From Peptostreptococcus equinus (lineage in GTDB: Bacteria > Bacillota > Clostridia > Peptostreptococcales > Peptostreptococcaceae): a stretch of 64,000 nucleotides of DNA. Position 1 is the first letter of the stretch. Each line of letters begins with the position of its first letter. This document shows positions 1 through 8,868 of the stretch, piece by piece. Where the stretch lies: contig NZ_CP114052.1 of NCBI RefSeq assembly GCF_027125355.1, positions 1,302,001-1,366,000 on the forward strand, given 5' to 3'. The notes below the pieces were generated by a model that was given only the letters and a program-made list of their open reading frames with translations, was not told the DNA's origin and did not search any database. The position numbers and the translations under genes are program-made.

Positions 1-583
1 CTGTACCACTTTCACCATGTATCATTATGGAGCTATTCGTAGTAGCAACTTGTTTAGCCATACTTTTAGCTTTTTCTAACAGATATGAATTTCCTAATAT
101 ATTATCAAAATAACTTCCTGATAAATTTCTTACTTCATTTTCCAAATACTTAATTTTTTCTTGGGTTGCTTCCAGTTCTTTTGATATTTTACTAGCATCT
201 ATTATGTCTACTTCAGTACAAACTACACCTAAAAATGTTTTACCTTGATAAACGGGATATGCTTGAACTACTCCATATTGATTTTTATTCTCTTGAAAGT
301 CTTTATTATAATATATATCACTTATGCTAACTTTAGTATTTAATACTCTCTCTGATATTGTATCAACTAAAAAATCGCTCATTTTTTTTCCTAAAATTTC
401 TGAAGCTGATATTTTATATCTATCTTCCATAAATTTATTCCAAATGATTAATCTTCCTTCTGTATCAATAGCAGATAACCCTTGATTCATAGTTTGTATA
501 ATAATTTTTTGCGTTTGATACATACGAACTAAGTCATCATATTTCATCCTTTTTGTACTACTATCGATTTGCATATTCAACAT
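1..583 (-). CDS. prdR: Sigma-54-dependent regulator, likely PrdR (partial, 5' part only)
   Basis: An open frame runs leftwards from ATG at 583 off the window edge, giving 194 codons with no stop. The ATG is preceded by a good ribosome site (AGGTGA, 6 bases upstream). Residues about 25-125 look like a PAS sensor domain (NQGLSAIDTEGRLIIWN). A helical linker follows, then the start of a sigma-54 AAA+ domain (ILGNSYLLEKAK) that reaches the Walker A start GESGT right at the edge. The divergent neighbour is prdC; in Clostridioides difficile the proline-reductase activator PrdR sits beside prdC, so PrdR is the best name. Family is certain from sequence; the PrdR assignment rests on context. Confidence 0.8.
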   Translation of the reverse strand, partial: MLNMQIDSSTKRMKYDDLVRMYQTQKIIIQTMNQGLSAIDTEGRLIIWNKFMEDRYKISASEILGKKMSDFLVDTISERVLNTKVSISDIYYNKDFQENKNQYGVVQAYPVYQGKTFLGVVCTEVDIIDASKISKELEATQEKIKYLENEVRNLSGSYFDNILGNSYLLEKAKSMAKQVATTNSSIMIHGESGT

Positions 584-611
584 TAATTCACCTGCCTTTT
601 CTTATTAATAG

Positions 612-620
612 ATTATACCA
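612..620 (-). promoter_or_regulatory. Extended -10 promoter of prdR
   Basis: On the minus strand, TATAAT (617-612) is preceded by TGG (extended -10). It lies 29 bases ahead of the prdR start codon. The only -35 candidate, TTGGAA, is 19 bases away, so the extended -10 probably carries the promoter. No -24/-12 sigma-54 element is visible. Confidence 0.5.
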
Positions 621-713
621 CATTTTGTTTTTTATATTCCAAACTAAGCTATAAATAAAAGGAAAATATTTTCTTATTTTATAAATTAATAAAATAACTT
701 TTATAATTTTAAC

Positions 714-741
714 TTGTCAAGTCAAAACTATATGATATAAT
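714..741 (+). promoter_or_regulatory. Sigma-A promoter of prdC
   Basis: TTGTCA (714-719), 16-base spacer, TATAAT (736-741), about 90 bases ahead of prdC. I see no GG/GC sigma-54 -24/-12 element between prdR and prdC. This suggests prdC here is read from a housekeeping promoter, even though its neighbour is a sigma-54 activator. Confidence 0.6.
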
Positions 742-830
742 ACACATATAAAATAAAAAAACTTACCTGCTTATAAAATACTACTTAAAATACTAAATAC
801 TACTATATAATTTTTTAGGGAGGTTTAAAT

Positions 831-2144
831 ATGTCTAATACTGTACATTTGCTTTTAAAGCAAAATATAGGAGCTAAAAATACTCCAATAGTTAAGGTTG
901 GAGATGAAGTAAAAAGAGGTCAATTAATCGGTGACTATGAAGGCCTTGGTGCTTATCTTCATTCAAGTGTAGACGGAAAAGTAATAGAAATTAACGATGA
1001 CGAAATAGTAATAGAAGCTAATGATGTTCAGAGTGAAGATTATGTTAAGATTCAGCAAGGTTCAACTATACAAGAAACTGTTAAAAATGCAGGTATAGTA
1101 GGCCTTGGAGGTGCTGGTTTCCCAACACATATCAAGCTTGGAACTGATTTAGGAGGAACTGGTTATATTTTATGTAATGCCGCTGAATGCGAGCCTATCT
1201 TAAGTCATAATATGAACCAGGTTTTAGCAAATCCAAAAAAATTGATAAGAGGTATGCAAATATGTATGGAAGCATGTAATGCAGCACATGGTGTATTTGC
1301 ACTAAAAGAAATACATCCAAAGGAAATTCAAGCCTTGGAAAAAACAATAGACGATCCAAGAATAACTGTAAAAGCTATGCCTGATCTTTATCCAATGGGT
1401 GAAGAAAGAGCTGTAGTTAGAGAATGTCTTGGTGTAGTTCTAGATACAGATAAACTGCCTTCAGAAGTTAATGCAGTAGTAATAAATTCTGAAACTCTAG
1501 GTGCGATTGTAGATGCTGTAGATGATTTAAAACCATTAATAGACAAACAGATAACAGTTGCTGGATACTTAAATACAGCTAATTCACTTGAAATATTCAA
1601 CAATGTACCAATAGGAACAAAGGTTGGAGATTTAATTGAAAGAGCTGGAGGAATTTATAAGTATGGGGAATACGGCGAGATTATAATGGGAGGACCTTTT
1701 ACTGGTCTTAGCACTACATATGATTCTCCAATCAAAAAAGCAACTGGTGGTATATTAGTTACTAAGCCTTACGAAAAAGATACTAGAAAAATGGGTCTTT
1801 TAGTTTGTGCTTGTGGTGGTAATGAAGCTAGACTTAGAGAAATTGCTGGCTATATGAATTCAGAGGTAGTTGGTGTGGAAAGATGTAAGCAAGCTGTAGA
1901 AGGAAAAGGTGGCGTCCTTAAATGTGAAAATCCTGGACATTGTCCTGGACAAGCAGAAAAAATGCTGAAACTTAAGAAAGCAGGGGCTGAAACTGTTTTA
2001 ATTTCAAATTGTACTGACTGTACAAATACAGTTATGGGTGTAGCACCAAAAATGAAGATGCCAGTTTATCATCAGACAGATACTATACTAGAAACTATGG
2101 GTATAGAAAAAGTTAGATACCTAAAAGATGGACAGAAAAAATAA
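831..2144 (+). CDS. prdC: Proline reductase-associated electron transfer protein PrdC (RnfC-like)
   Basis: 437 aa, RnfC-like. The N-terminal sandwich domain (KVGDEVKRGQLIG, HSSVDGKV) is followed by the nucleotide/FMN-binding core with GLGGAGFPT at residues 91-99 and LCNAAECEP at 114-122. The C-terminal third is Cys-rich (LLVCACGG, CENPGHCPG, SNCTDCTN) and probably binds metal or Fe-S. In Stickland clostridia PrdC is proposed to pass electrons from NADH to D-proline reductase. No in-frame TGA is present, so this copy uses only Cys; some homologues are reported, from memory, to carry Sec. The start follows a strong GGGAGG site. prdA and prdB are not in the window and probably lie to the left, beyond prdR. 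Confidence 0.85.
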   Translation: MSNTVHLLLKQNIGAKNTPIVKVGDEVKRGQLIGDYEGLGAYLHSSVDGKVIEINDDEIVIEANDVQSEDYVKIQQGSTIQETVKNAGIVGLGGAGFPTHIKLGTDLGGTGYILCNAAECEPILSHNMNQVLANPKKLIRGMQICMEACNAAHGVFALKEIHPKEIQALEKTIDDPRITVKAMPDLYPMGEERAVVRECLGVVLDTDKLPSEVNAVVINSETLGAIVDAVDDLKPLIDKQITVAGYLNTANSLEIFNNVPIGTKVGDLIERAGGIYKYGEYGEIIMGGPFTGLSTTYDSPIKKATGGILVTKPYEKDTRKMGLLVCACGGNEARLREIAGYMNSEVVGVERCKQAVEGKGGVLKCENPGHCPGQAEKMLKLKKAGAETVLISNCTDCTNTVMGVAPKMKMPVYHQTDTILETMGIEKVRYLKDGQKK

Positions 2145-2157
2145 ACATAAAAAATAC

Positions 2158-2188
2158 GAGTGGACTTTTATTTAAGTCCACTCTTTTT
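2158..2188. terminator. Bidirectional terminator between prdC and selB
   Basis: Perfect 10-bp stem (GAGTGGACTT / AAGTCCACTC) with a 6-base loop, followed by T5 on the plus strand and by a T-rich run on the minus strand. It separates convergent prdC and selB. Confidence 0.85.
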
Positions 2189-2235
2189 ATTTCAGCATTT
2201 TCATTCATTATTTATTCTAACTTATATTATTAGCC

Positions 2236-4131
2236 TTACTTAGTATATAATACTCTATAATTTTCTACTCTCTTGGTAAAATTATCCTTGTCAAATTTTT
2301 CAAGTATTAGCATACTAATTTTTCTACTTGATCCTACTTCATCTCTAAAATCCGCTATTGTCATTTTTTTATTTTTATTTATTATATTCTCTACAATGGA
2401 CTTTGCTTGATCGTACAATTTTTTAGAAAAAAGAAATTTACCATCAAGTAATATCAATTCATTACCTATCATAGAGTCAACTATTGATTTATAATCTTTT
2501 CCTTTTTCTTCAAAATATTCCAAATCTAAAATATCTGAATATCCTAGTTTTTCTATTTCTTTTATAATTGAACTCTTAATTTTCAAATCCTTATCACTTA
2601 GTATTACATCAAAATCTTTTTTTGAAACTGTATTTGTTGAAGTTTTTATGTGCCCCATATATTCTAATAGTTGATATAAAGCATCTAATTCTTTAAGCTT
2701 TAATGATGAATCTAACTTATGACCAGCTTCTTTTTTGGGCATACCTATCTTAAGTTTATTTTCTTCATGATATTCTGTAAGTATTTTTAATAACTTTTCT
2801 TGTAAAAATTCTAAGTATGATTCATGAATATACTTATTTGAGAAATTATAAATTTTATTATCTTTAATTAAATTTTCTAGCATAGAAAGTATGCTTTCTT
2901 TTGACTGCCCTGTATATGACATCATATTTTCTATACTTGGATAAATAGATGATGAATTCTTTAGATAAATTTCTAAAACCCTCTTTGGATCACCTAATTC
3001 TTTAATTTTCAACTCCTCAATTACTTTTGGGGTATTTTTATTAATACCATGTTTTTTGTCAGATATATCTATAATAATACCACCTCCAACTGTGATCATA
3101 GGCGAATATGTTCTAAGTACAAAAGCATCTAACTTTTTACATATTATAGGTTCTTCTAATCTTAATTGAACAAATCCCTCTTGCCCTTTAGTCATCACTT
3201 CATTTTCTAGTGGCACTGCTCTGCATAGTATCTCCCTAGTTCCATGATAAATTTTCAGTCTATCCCAATTTTCAAGCTTTATATCATCATGGTTTAAGAG
3301 TCTAATTTTTGTATCTATCATCATTGATTCAAGCATCGAGTCTGTCGCAGCTAAAATATCTCCTCTTTGAATTTGTGAAGATTTCAAATTAGATATATTT
3401 ATTGCTGTTCTTTGTCCTGCATAAGCAAAATCTACATTATGACTATGTACTTGTATATTTCTTATTTGAGCAATTTTTTTTGATGGATAAATTTCTAACG
3501 TATCTGTATTTTTAATTTTTCCTTCCAGTATTGTACCTGTAACTACAGTCCCAAATCCTTTTACGGAAAATACTCTGTCTATATTCATCCTAAAAGGTAG
3601 GTTTGAATCTTTTTCTTCAACTTTTTCACATAAGATATCTAGTTTATTTATTAATTCATCAATACCTCTTCTTGAAATAGAATCTACTTTAATAATATCA
3701 GCATCATCCATAAAACTTCCTCTTAGGCTTTCTCTAATATCCTCTTCAGCTAATTCTAATAATTCTTCATCAACCATATCACACTTTGTCATAACTATTA
3801 AACCATTTTTTATATTTAAGTATGATAGTATATCTAAATGCTCTACTGTCTGTGGCATTACACCTTCATCTGCAGCAACTACAAGTAATACAATATCTAG
3901 ACCTGCTGCTCCAGCCAACATATTTTTTATAAATTTCTCATGTCCTGGAACATCCACTATTCCAACTGATTTTCCACTTGGTAAATCAAAATAAGTAAAT
4001 CCTAGATTTATTGATATTCCCCTTTTCTTTTCTTCGTCTAGTGTATCTGTTTCCCTACCTGTAAGAGCTTTTATAAGGGTCGTTTTTCCATGGTCAATAT
4101 GTCCAGCTGTTCCAACTACTATATGTTTCAC
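2236..4131 (-). CDS. selB: Selenocysteine-specific elongation factor SelB
   Basis: 631 aa. The N-terminal EF-Tu-like GTPase has G1 GHIDHGKT (residues 10-17), DVPGHE (60-65) and TKCD (115-118). Beta-barrel domains follow, and the C-terminal third (about 380-631) has the predicted helical/winged-helix repeats that read the SECIS hairpin. SelB delivers Sec-tRNA to UGA codons. It starts at GTG, directly after the selA stop codon (TAAGTG), with the site GGAGG inside the end of selA 7 bases upstream, so the two are translationally coupled. The length matches bacterial SelB. Confidence 0.96.
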   Translation of the reverse strand: MKHIVVGTAGHIDHGKTTLIKALTGRETDTLDEEKKRGISINLGFTYFDLPSGKSVGIVDVPGHEKFIKNMLAGAAGLDIVLLVVAADEGVMPQTVEHLDILSYLNIKNGLIVMTKCDMVDEELLELAEEDIRESLRGSFMDDADIIKVDSISRRGIDELINKLDILCEKVEEKDSNLPFRMNIDRVFSVKGFGTVVTGTILEGKIKNTDTLEIYPSKKIAQIRNIQVHSHNVDFAYAGQRTAINISNLKSSQIQRGDILAATDSMLESMMIDTKIRLLNHDDIKLENWDRLKIYHGTREILCRAVPLENEVMTKGQEGFVQLRLEEPIICKKLDAFVLRTYSPMITVGGGIIIDISDKKHGINKNTPKVIEELKIKELGDPKRVLEIYLKNSSSIYPSIENMMSYTGQSKESILSMLENLIKDNKIYNFSNKYIHESYLEFLQEKLLKILTEYHEENKLKIGMPKKEAGHKLDSSLKLKELDALYQLLEYMGHIKTSTNTVSKKDFDVILSDKDLKIKSSIIKEIEKLGYSDILDLEYFEEKGKDYKSIVDSMIGNELILLDGKFLFSKKLYDQAKSIVENIINKNKKMTIADFRDEVGSSRKISMLILEKFDKDNFTKRVENYRVLYTK

Positions 4132-5562
4132 TTACTTACCTCCAAAGGTTTTTTTTAATTCTATTGCTATATCTCTAAATTCTTCTTCAAATATTGTTCT
4201 AACATCTAAAATATATTTATCTTCATAAACTCTAGCAATTATATGTTTATCAGATAGACGTAACGCTTTTTCTATTTGGCTTACACTTATATTATTTGAG
4301 GATATAGTCACAGCATAGGAATCTAATTCTTCTGTAGGCATTGAACCACCGCCAACTTGACCTTTACACTCCTCAATTTCAATATTTATATTATCTGCAA
4401 CTTCTGTATAATTATTAATTTCTCTTTGTAAACCCTTTGCCTTTTTAAATAGCTCTTCTTTTGTATATGTAAGCATTTTTAGCGTAGGTATTTTCTCCAT
4501 AGCTTCATCTTCATTTAGATATAACCTAAGTGTTGCTTCTAGTGTAGCTATTGTCATTTTATCAACTCTAAGTGCTCTTGTAAGTTGATTTTTTTTCATT
4601 TTTTCAATATATTTCTTCTTACCAACTATTATACCTGCCTGTGGTCCACCTAGCATTTTATCACCACTAAAACTTACGACATCAACACCCTTATTGATTG
4701 AATCATATATTGTTGGTTCATATGTCATACCATATTTTGATAAATTTACAAATACACCACTGCCTAAATCTTCTATTACAGGAATATCATATTTGTCTCC
4801 TAATATTCTCATCTCTTCTAAAGAAACAGCTTCAGAAAATCCCATAATTCTATAATTACTTGTATGTACCTTCATAAGTACCTTTGTATTATCTGTAATT
4901 GCATCTTCGTAATCATTATAATGAGTCTTATTTGTAGCCCCTACTTCTACTAGTTCAGCACCACTAAGTTGCATAATGCTAGGTATTCTAAATGCTCCAC
5001 CCACTTCCACTAATTCACCTCTAGAAACTATTGCTTGTCCACCTTTTGCAAGTGTACTAAGAACCAATAAAACAGCTGCCGCATTATTATTTACTACTAA
5101 TACATCCTCTGCCCCTGTTAATCTTTTAATCATATCCTTAAGATGAGAATACCTTGATCCTCTCTTTCCTTCTTCAATATCATATTCTAGATTAGAATAT
5201 CTGGATGCTGCCTGCCATAATTCACCTTTTATGCTTTCACTTATCAACGATCTCCCTAAATTTGTATGCACGACTATACCCGTAGCATTGATTACTTTTT
5301 TTAAGGAAAGATTATAATTATTATGAGCCAAATCTACACAATTATCAATTAGGCTATTATAATCTAATTTAAAAGAATCTATTTGATTATCTTTTAAATC
5401 AACTATTAAATTTCTAGTGCATTCAATTGTATTTCTAATTGCTTCTACAATTATAGATCTTGGTAATTTCTCACTCAATTCCATAATTTTCTTATCATTG
5501 AGTACCTCATCTACTGAAGGTAACATAGCAAATAATTTTCTTTTTGGATTTTCCTTTGACAT
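4132..5562 (-). CDS. selA: L-seryl-tRNA(Sec) selenium transferase SelA
   Basis: 476 aa PLP enzyme that converts Ser-tRNA(Sec) to Sec-tRNA(Sec) using selenophosphate from Sel[16 protein letters not shown] lies at residues 91-105, and the PLP lysine is K302 in [10 protein letters not shown]. The PVIEDLGSG motif (261-269) supplies the Asp that contacts the pyridine nitrogen. Preceded by a GGGGGA site and 28 bases after selD, it is the middle gene of the selD-selA-selB operon. Full length for the family. Confidence 0.96.
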   Translation of the reverse strand: MSKENPKRKLFAMLPSVDEVLNDKKIMELSEKLPRSIIVEAIRNTIECTRNLIVDLKDNQIDSFKLDYNSLIDNCVDLAHNNYNLSLKKVINATGIVVHTNLGRSLISESIKGELWQAASRYSNLEYDIEEGKRGSRYSHLKDMIKRLTGAEDVLVVNNNAAAVLLVLSTLAKGGQAIVSRGELVEVGGAFRIPSIMQLSGAELVEVGATNKTHYNDYEDAITDNTKVLMKVHTSNYRIMGFSEAVSLEEMRILGDKYDIPVIEDLGSGVFVNLSKYGMTYEPTIYDSINKGVDVVSFSGDKMLGGPQAGIIVGKKKYIEKMKKNQLTRALRVDKMTIATLEATLRLYLNEDEAMEKIPTLKMLTYTKEELFKKAKGLQREINNYTEVADNINIEIEECKGQVGGGSMPTEELDSYAVTISSNNISVSQIEKALRLSDKHIIARVYEDKYILDVRTIFEEEFRDIAIELKKTFGGK

Positions 5563-5590
5563 AATATTCCCCCGAATTATTATATTTTTA

Positions 5591-6643
5591 TTAATATATT
5601 TCTACACATTTTTCTTTTTTCTCAATTACTTCGCCAACTATTTCAGCACAAATTGCCCCATTATCTAGCATATCCTTTGCAAGCTCATCAGCATATTTTG
5701 CATCTACTGATATTAATAAACCACCTGATGTTTGTGGGTCATGTAATACGTCCATAATCGTCTGCTCAATATCATCATTCACTTTGATATCACCTTTTGC
5801 ATAATACATATTTTTGTAGGCACCCTCAGGAACAATTCCCATAGCGGCAAAATCTTTTGCTTGGTCAAGCATTGGTATTTTTTTTGAATCAAGTCTAAGT
5901 GTAACATCAGATGCTTTCGCCATTTCTATTGAATGACCTATCATTCCAAATCCAGTAACATCCGTAGCTGAATTAATATCAAATTTCTTAAAACTTCTAG
6001 CAGCATACATATTTAGATGTGTCATTACATCAATTACATGTTTATATGCATTATCATCAACTAAGTCAACTTTCATGGCTGTATTCATTATTCCAGCTCC
6101 AATAGGCTTAGTAAGAATTAATTTATCTCCTATTTTTGCTCCAGAATTTGCCAGTACTTTATCTGGATGAACTATACCAGATACAGATAATCCATATTTG
6201 GGTTCTTGATCATCAACTGTATGACCTCCTACTAATAAACATCCACTTTCTTTTACCTTATCAAATCCACCTTTTAATATTTCTGTTAAAACATTCATAT
6301 CGTGACATGATGGAAAACATACAATGTTCATAGCAACAGTGGGTTCGCCTCCCATAGCATATACATCTGATAAAGCGTTCGCTGCGGCAATTTGTCCAAA
6401 TGTATATGGATCATCAACCATTGGTGTAAAGAAATCCAAGGTTTGTATAAGTGCAATTTCATCCGTCATCTTGTATATTGCCGCATCATCAGATGTATCA
6501 AGTCCAACAAGCAAATTTTTCAATTTATCATTATCATTTTTAGGCAGTTGTGAAAGTACTCCAGCCAGATCCTCTGGCCCTATTTTAGCTGCTCAGCCTC
6601 CAGCCTTTGTCATCTCTGTTAATTTTTTATATTCTTTCGCCAT
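5591..6643 (-). CDS. selD: Selenide, water dikinase SelD, a selenoprotein (Sec17 encoded by TGA)
   Basis: 350 aa if the in-frame TGA at 6595-6593 is read as selenocysteine. A conventional reading starts only at the TTG at 6523 and loses the catalytic site. The true ATG is at 6643 with AAGGAG upstream. The N-terminus reads [23 protein letters not shown], exactly the active-site segment of SelD (Cys17 in E. coli). SelD makes selenophosphate from selenide and ATP. Residues beyond 42 ([37 protein letters not shown]) are canonical. A hairpin follows the UGA (see the SECIS entry). First gene of selD-selA-selB. Confidence 0.95.
6564..6580 (-). promoter_or_regulatory. Bacterial SECIS-like hairpin in selD
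   Basis: About 14 bases after the UGA the mRNA can form a GCCAG / CUGGC stem with apical loop AGGAU (an A-U pair may shrink the loop to GGA). An apical loop with G residues close downstream of the UGA is what SelB recognises in bacterial SECIS elements. Coordinates are approximate. Confidence 0.65.
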
Positions 6644-6728
6644 TTATTTAATACTACTCCTTTATTTATCCAATCTATAGTATTTATATATACTTATTAT
6701 TATTTAATACTATAAATACCCAGTATAG

Positions 6729-6753
6729 TCAAAAAAGAGGACTATATCCTCTT
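6729..6753. terminator. Terminator after the ornithine cyclodeaminase-family gene
   Basis: Hairpin AAAAGAGGA-TATAG-TCCTC followed by T6 on the minus strand, immediately downstream of the 6755-7738 gene. It ends that transcript before the selD operon. Confidence 0.75.
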
Positions 6754-6754
6754 T

Positions 6755-7738
6755 TTATTTCCATTCATATCCTATATTGTTTTCTACAGCCTTATCAAAA
6801 ATCATCTTAGCAGTAACTAAATCTTGAACACTGATTCCAACAGTCTTAAATACTATTATCTCATCTTCAGATTCCCTTGATGGTATATTACCATTTATTA
6901 AGTCTCCTAAGTCACCTGTAAAATCACTTTCGCTTATTTTTCCTTTTTTAAGTGGTGTAATTATACAACCAGCTTCAGATAGCACGGCATCTTTTGAATC
7001 AAAATATATTTTATCTGCCTTAATCAATGTTTTTTCATCAAACTCATGCATATTAGGCATATATGATCCAACACCGCTCACTAAAGCTCCTTTTTTTACC
7101 TTATCTCCATTTATTACTGGTACTGAGGATGTAGTTACCATAATTATAACATCTGCATTATCTATAGCTTCATCAGAATTAGGACTAGCTATTATTTTTA
7201 CTGACTTATATTTTTCTTGCATTCTTTTTGCAAAAGCTGTCCTTTTATCTTTATTTCTACTGTATATTCTTATTTCTTCTAGTGTTTCACATCCAGTTAG
7301 CATTGCATCTAATTGTGATTCTGCTTGTCCACCACATCCTATTAGAGCTCCTATCTTTGAACCTTTATTAGCTAATAAAGATATAGCTGCTCCAGAAGCC
7401 GCTCCAGTTCTAAGTTCTGTTACATAAGTTCCGTCCAATATACAATTTACTAATCCATTTTTATCATCTACTAACAAAACAGTTCCAGGTGTAGATGGTA
7501 AATTATATTTATGGTTCTCAGGAAAAACAGAAACTATTTTTAATCCAGAAATACCTAAATCTTTAATATAACCAGGCATATATAATATACTACCATCGGC
7601 ATTTTCTGATTTAAAATTTGTTCTTATTGGCGATTTACATTTATCTAAACTAAACATTGAAAAAGCCTTCTTATCAGCTTCAATCGCATCCGTCATTGCA
7701 AAAATACTTTCTATATCTTTTCTATTTAATAATAACAT
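6755..7738 (-). CDS. Ornithine cyclodeaminase / mu-crystallin family enzyme
   Basis: 327 aa NAD(P)-binding protein. Substrate-side motifs PIRTNF and GTYVTELRTGAASGAA are present, as is a Rossmann segment (IGALIGCGGQAESQLDAM) and GVGSYMPNMHEFDE. The family includes ornithine cyclodeaminase (ornithine to proline plus ammonia), alanine dehydrogenase and pyrroline-2-carboxylate reductase, and sequence alone does not separate these well. Next to prd and sel genes, production of proline for D-proline reductase is the most attractive role, but this is inference. The start ATG has AAGGAG 7 bases upstream. Its leader carries a long hexamer repeat (7773-7855). Confidence 0.75.
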   Translation of the reverse strand: MLLLNRKDIESIFAMTDAIEADKKAFSMFSLDKCKSPIRTNFKSENADGSILYMPGYIKDLGISGLKIVSVFPENHKYNLPSTPGTVLLVDDKNGLVNCILDGTYVTELRTGAASGAAISLLANKGSKIGALIGCGGQAESQLDAMLTGCETLEEIRIYSRNKDKRTAFAKRMQEKYKSVKIIASPNSDEAIDNADVIIMVTTSSVPVINGDKVKKGALVSGVGSYMPNMHEFDEKTLIKADKIYFDSKDAVLSEAGCIITPLKKGKISESDFTGDLGDLINGNIPSRESEDEIIVFKTVGISVQDLVTAKMIFDKAVENNIGYEWK

Positions 7739-7772
7739 AAGCTAACTCCTTTTCAATATACTTATATAACAA

Positions 7773-7855
7773 AACTATAACTATAACTATAACTATAACT
7801 ATAACTATAACTATAACTATAACTATAACTATAACTATAACTATAACTATAACTA
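7773..7855. repeat. Hexanucleotide tandem repeat (AACTAT), 13.8 copies
   Basis: Thirteen perfect copies of AACTAT (7773-7850) plus a partial AACTA, with no interruptions. Read on the minus strand it is ATAGTT. It lies between the predicted promoter and the ribosome site of the ornithine cyclodeaminase-family gene, so it would form most of that gene's untranslated leader. Confidence 0.97.
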
Positions 7856-7857
7856 AT

Positions 7858-7887
7858 ATTATAACATATAAATATATTCTATTCCAA
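7858..7887 (-). promoter_or_regulatory. Promoter of the ornithine cyclodeaminase-family gene
   Basis: TTGGAA (7887-7882), 18-base spacer, TATAAT (7863-7858) on the minus strand. Transcription would start near 7851, at the edge of the hexamer tract. Confidence 0.5.
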
Positions 7888-7892
7888 TTAAG

Positions 7893-8399
7893 CTAATTTA
7901 CACTCACATTATTTTTCATTTTTTCAAATTTTTTATCGCCTATTCCTGAAATATTTTTTAAATCTTCTATTTTATTAAATCTTCCTTTTTCTTTTCTATA
8001 TTCTAATATTTTATCAGCAGTGGATGGTCCAACTCCTGGTATGGAATCCAGTTCCTCTTTTGAAGCTGTATTTATATTGATTTTTCTATTATTGGATGAT
8101 TTATCTTGATTATTGATCATATTTGAATTTGTATTTACATTCAAACTAGTATCTTGATTTGGTATTGGATCACCTTTTCTAGGAATTATATAATGTTGAC
8201 CATCTTCAAGTTTCATCGCTAAGTTTATTCTCTCAATATCGGCATCTTTACTGAATCCTCCCAATTTTTTTATCACTTCATCAAGACACATATTTGAATA
8301 AACAGAAATAACACCGGGACTTGAAACTGCACCACTTATATAAACAGTTATTTTATTTTTTTTCTTGCTTATGATTTTCTTTATCGTTGTTTTTTTCAA
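7893..8399 (-). CDS. comEA: ComEA-like DNA-binding protein, C-terminal part (SLBB + helix-hairpin-helix)
   Basis: 168 codons open from a TTG (8399) that has no ribosome site. The real homology begins near 8362, after the A8 tract. It holds an SLBB-type segment (ITVYISGAVSSPGVISV), a Ser/Asn-rich linker and a C-terminal double helix-hairpin-helix (ININTASKEELDSIPGVGPS, ISGIGDKKFEKMK). ComEA binds incoming DNA at the membrane during natural transformation. The anchor is encoded in another frame just upstream (8353-8598); the two halves together make a normal ComEA. No comEC follows. Confidence 0.8.
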   Translation of the reverse strand: MKKTTIKKIISKKKNKITVYISGAVSSPGVISVYSNMCLDEVIKKLGGFSKDADIERINLAMKLEDGQHYIIPRKGDPIPNQDTSLNVNTNSNMINNQDKSSNNRKININTASKEELDSIPGVGPSTADKILEYRKEKGRFNKIEDLKNISGIGDKKFEKMKNNVSVN

Positions 8400-8598
8400 A
8401 ATCTATATTTTCGTTTTCTTCAGATTTTATAAATTCTTGATTCATATTTTTTTTATCTTCCAGAGGTATTTTTTTATCTGTAAATTCTAGAAATAGTATG
8501 TTTATAGCTTTAAATATTAAGATGCAAAATATTATTAAAGTAATATATAATTTTTTCTTGTCTAAAGACTTCAAATACTCAATTATTTTATTTTTCAT
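8353..8598 (-). CDS. comEA: ComEA N-terminal membrane anchor (frameshifted from the rest)
   Basis: 81 codons from ATG 8598 (AGGAG 10 bases upstream; a TTG at 8604 is too close). There is one membrane helix (about residues 17-36, KLYITLIIFCILIFKAINIL) and then a charged linker ending KQEKK at a stop directly after an A8 run (8363-8356 on the minus strand). Removing one A puts this frame in register with the SLBB/HhH part downstream. So this is the first half of ComEA, broken by a one-base insertion in a homopolymer or bridged by slippage. Confidence 0.75.
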   Translation of the reverse strand: MKNKIIEYLKSLDKKKLYITLIIFCILIFKAINILFLEFTDKKIPLEDKKNMNQEFIKSEENENIDFEKNNDKENHKQEKK

Positions 8599-8716
8599 TG
8601 TCAAATTTCTCCTATTGTCATATTTTAGTATTTTTATAAGTTTATCTAAATATATATAGTCATCTTATAAATAATTAACTTTTAAATCCCCCTTTTATTA
8701 TGATTATTATTTATGG

Positions 8717-8722
8717 TATACT
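8717..8722 (+). promoter_or_regulatory. Possible extended -10 promoter of dacA
   Basis: TGG followed by TATACT (8717-8722), with only a weak T-rich -35. It is about 147 bases ahead of the dacA start, leaving a long leader that contains the 8784-8822 hairpin. Confidence 0.35.
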
Positions 8723-8783
8723 TATACTTGGTATTATATTAAGCAATTTATGTATTTATAGGAGATAAATGCTATATAAGAAA

Positions 8784-8822
8784 AAATAATTCTAATTTCA
8801 TTTAATATAATTAGAATTATTT
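8784..8822 (+). promoter_or_regulatory. 14-bp perfect hairpin in the dacA leader
   Basis: AAATAATTCTAATT (8784-8797) pairs perfectly with AATTAGAATTATTT (8809-8822) across an 11-base loop. No clear T-run follows, so it is not a standard terminator. It may be an operator or an mRNA-stabilising structure. Confidence 0.5.
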
Positions 8823-8868
8823 GTAAAATTTAATAAAGGGGGAAGATGGTTTACATCTTAATATTAAT

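Noticed and set aside
831..2144. Sec codon in prdC
   Set aside because: The frame is open from ATG to TAA with no internal TGA; Cys is used throughout.
2145..2235. Search for selC (tRNA-Sec) next to selB
   Set aside because: Only a terminator hairpin is present. No 90-100-base long-arm tRNA structure is visible here or in other gaps I read, so selC is probably elsewhere.
6676..6719. Inverted repeats (TATAGTATT / AATACTATA) ahead of selD
   Set aside because: Short, A+T-only and overlapping several weak promoter-like hexamers. No regulator can be named, so not reported as a site.
7773..7855. Hexamer tract as a CRISPR array or telomere-like element
   Set aside because: The unit is 6 bases without spacers, and there are no cas genes. 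It is a simple tandem repeat.
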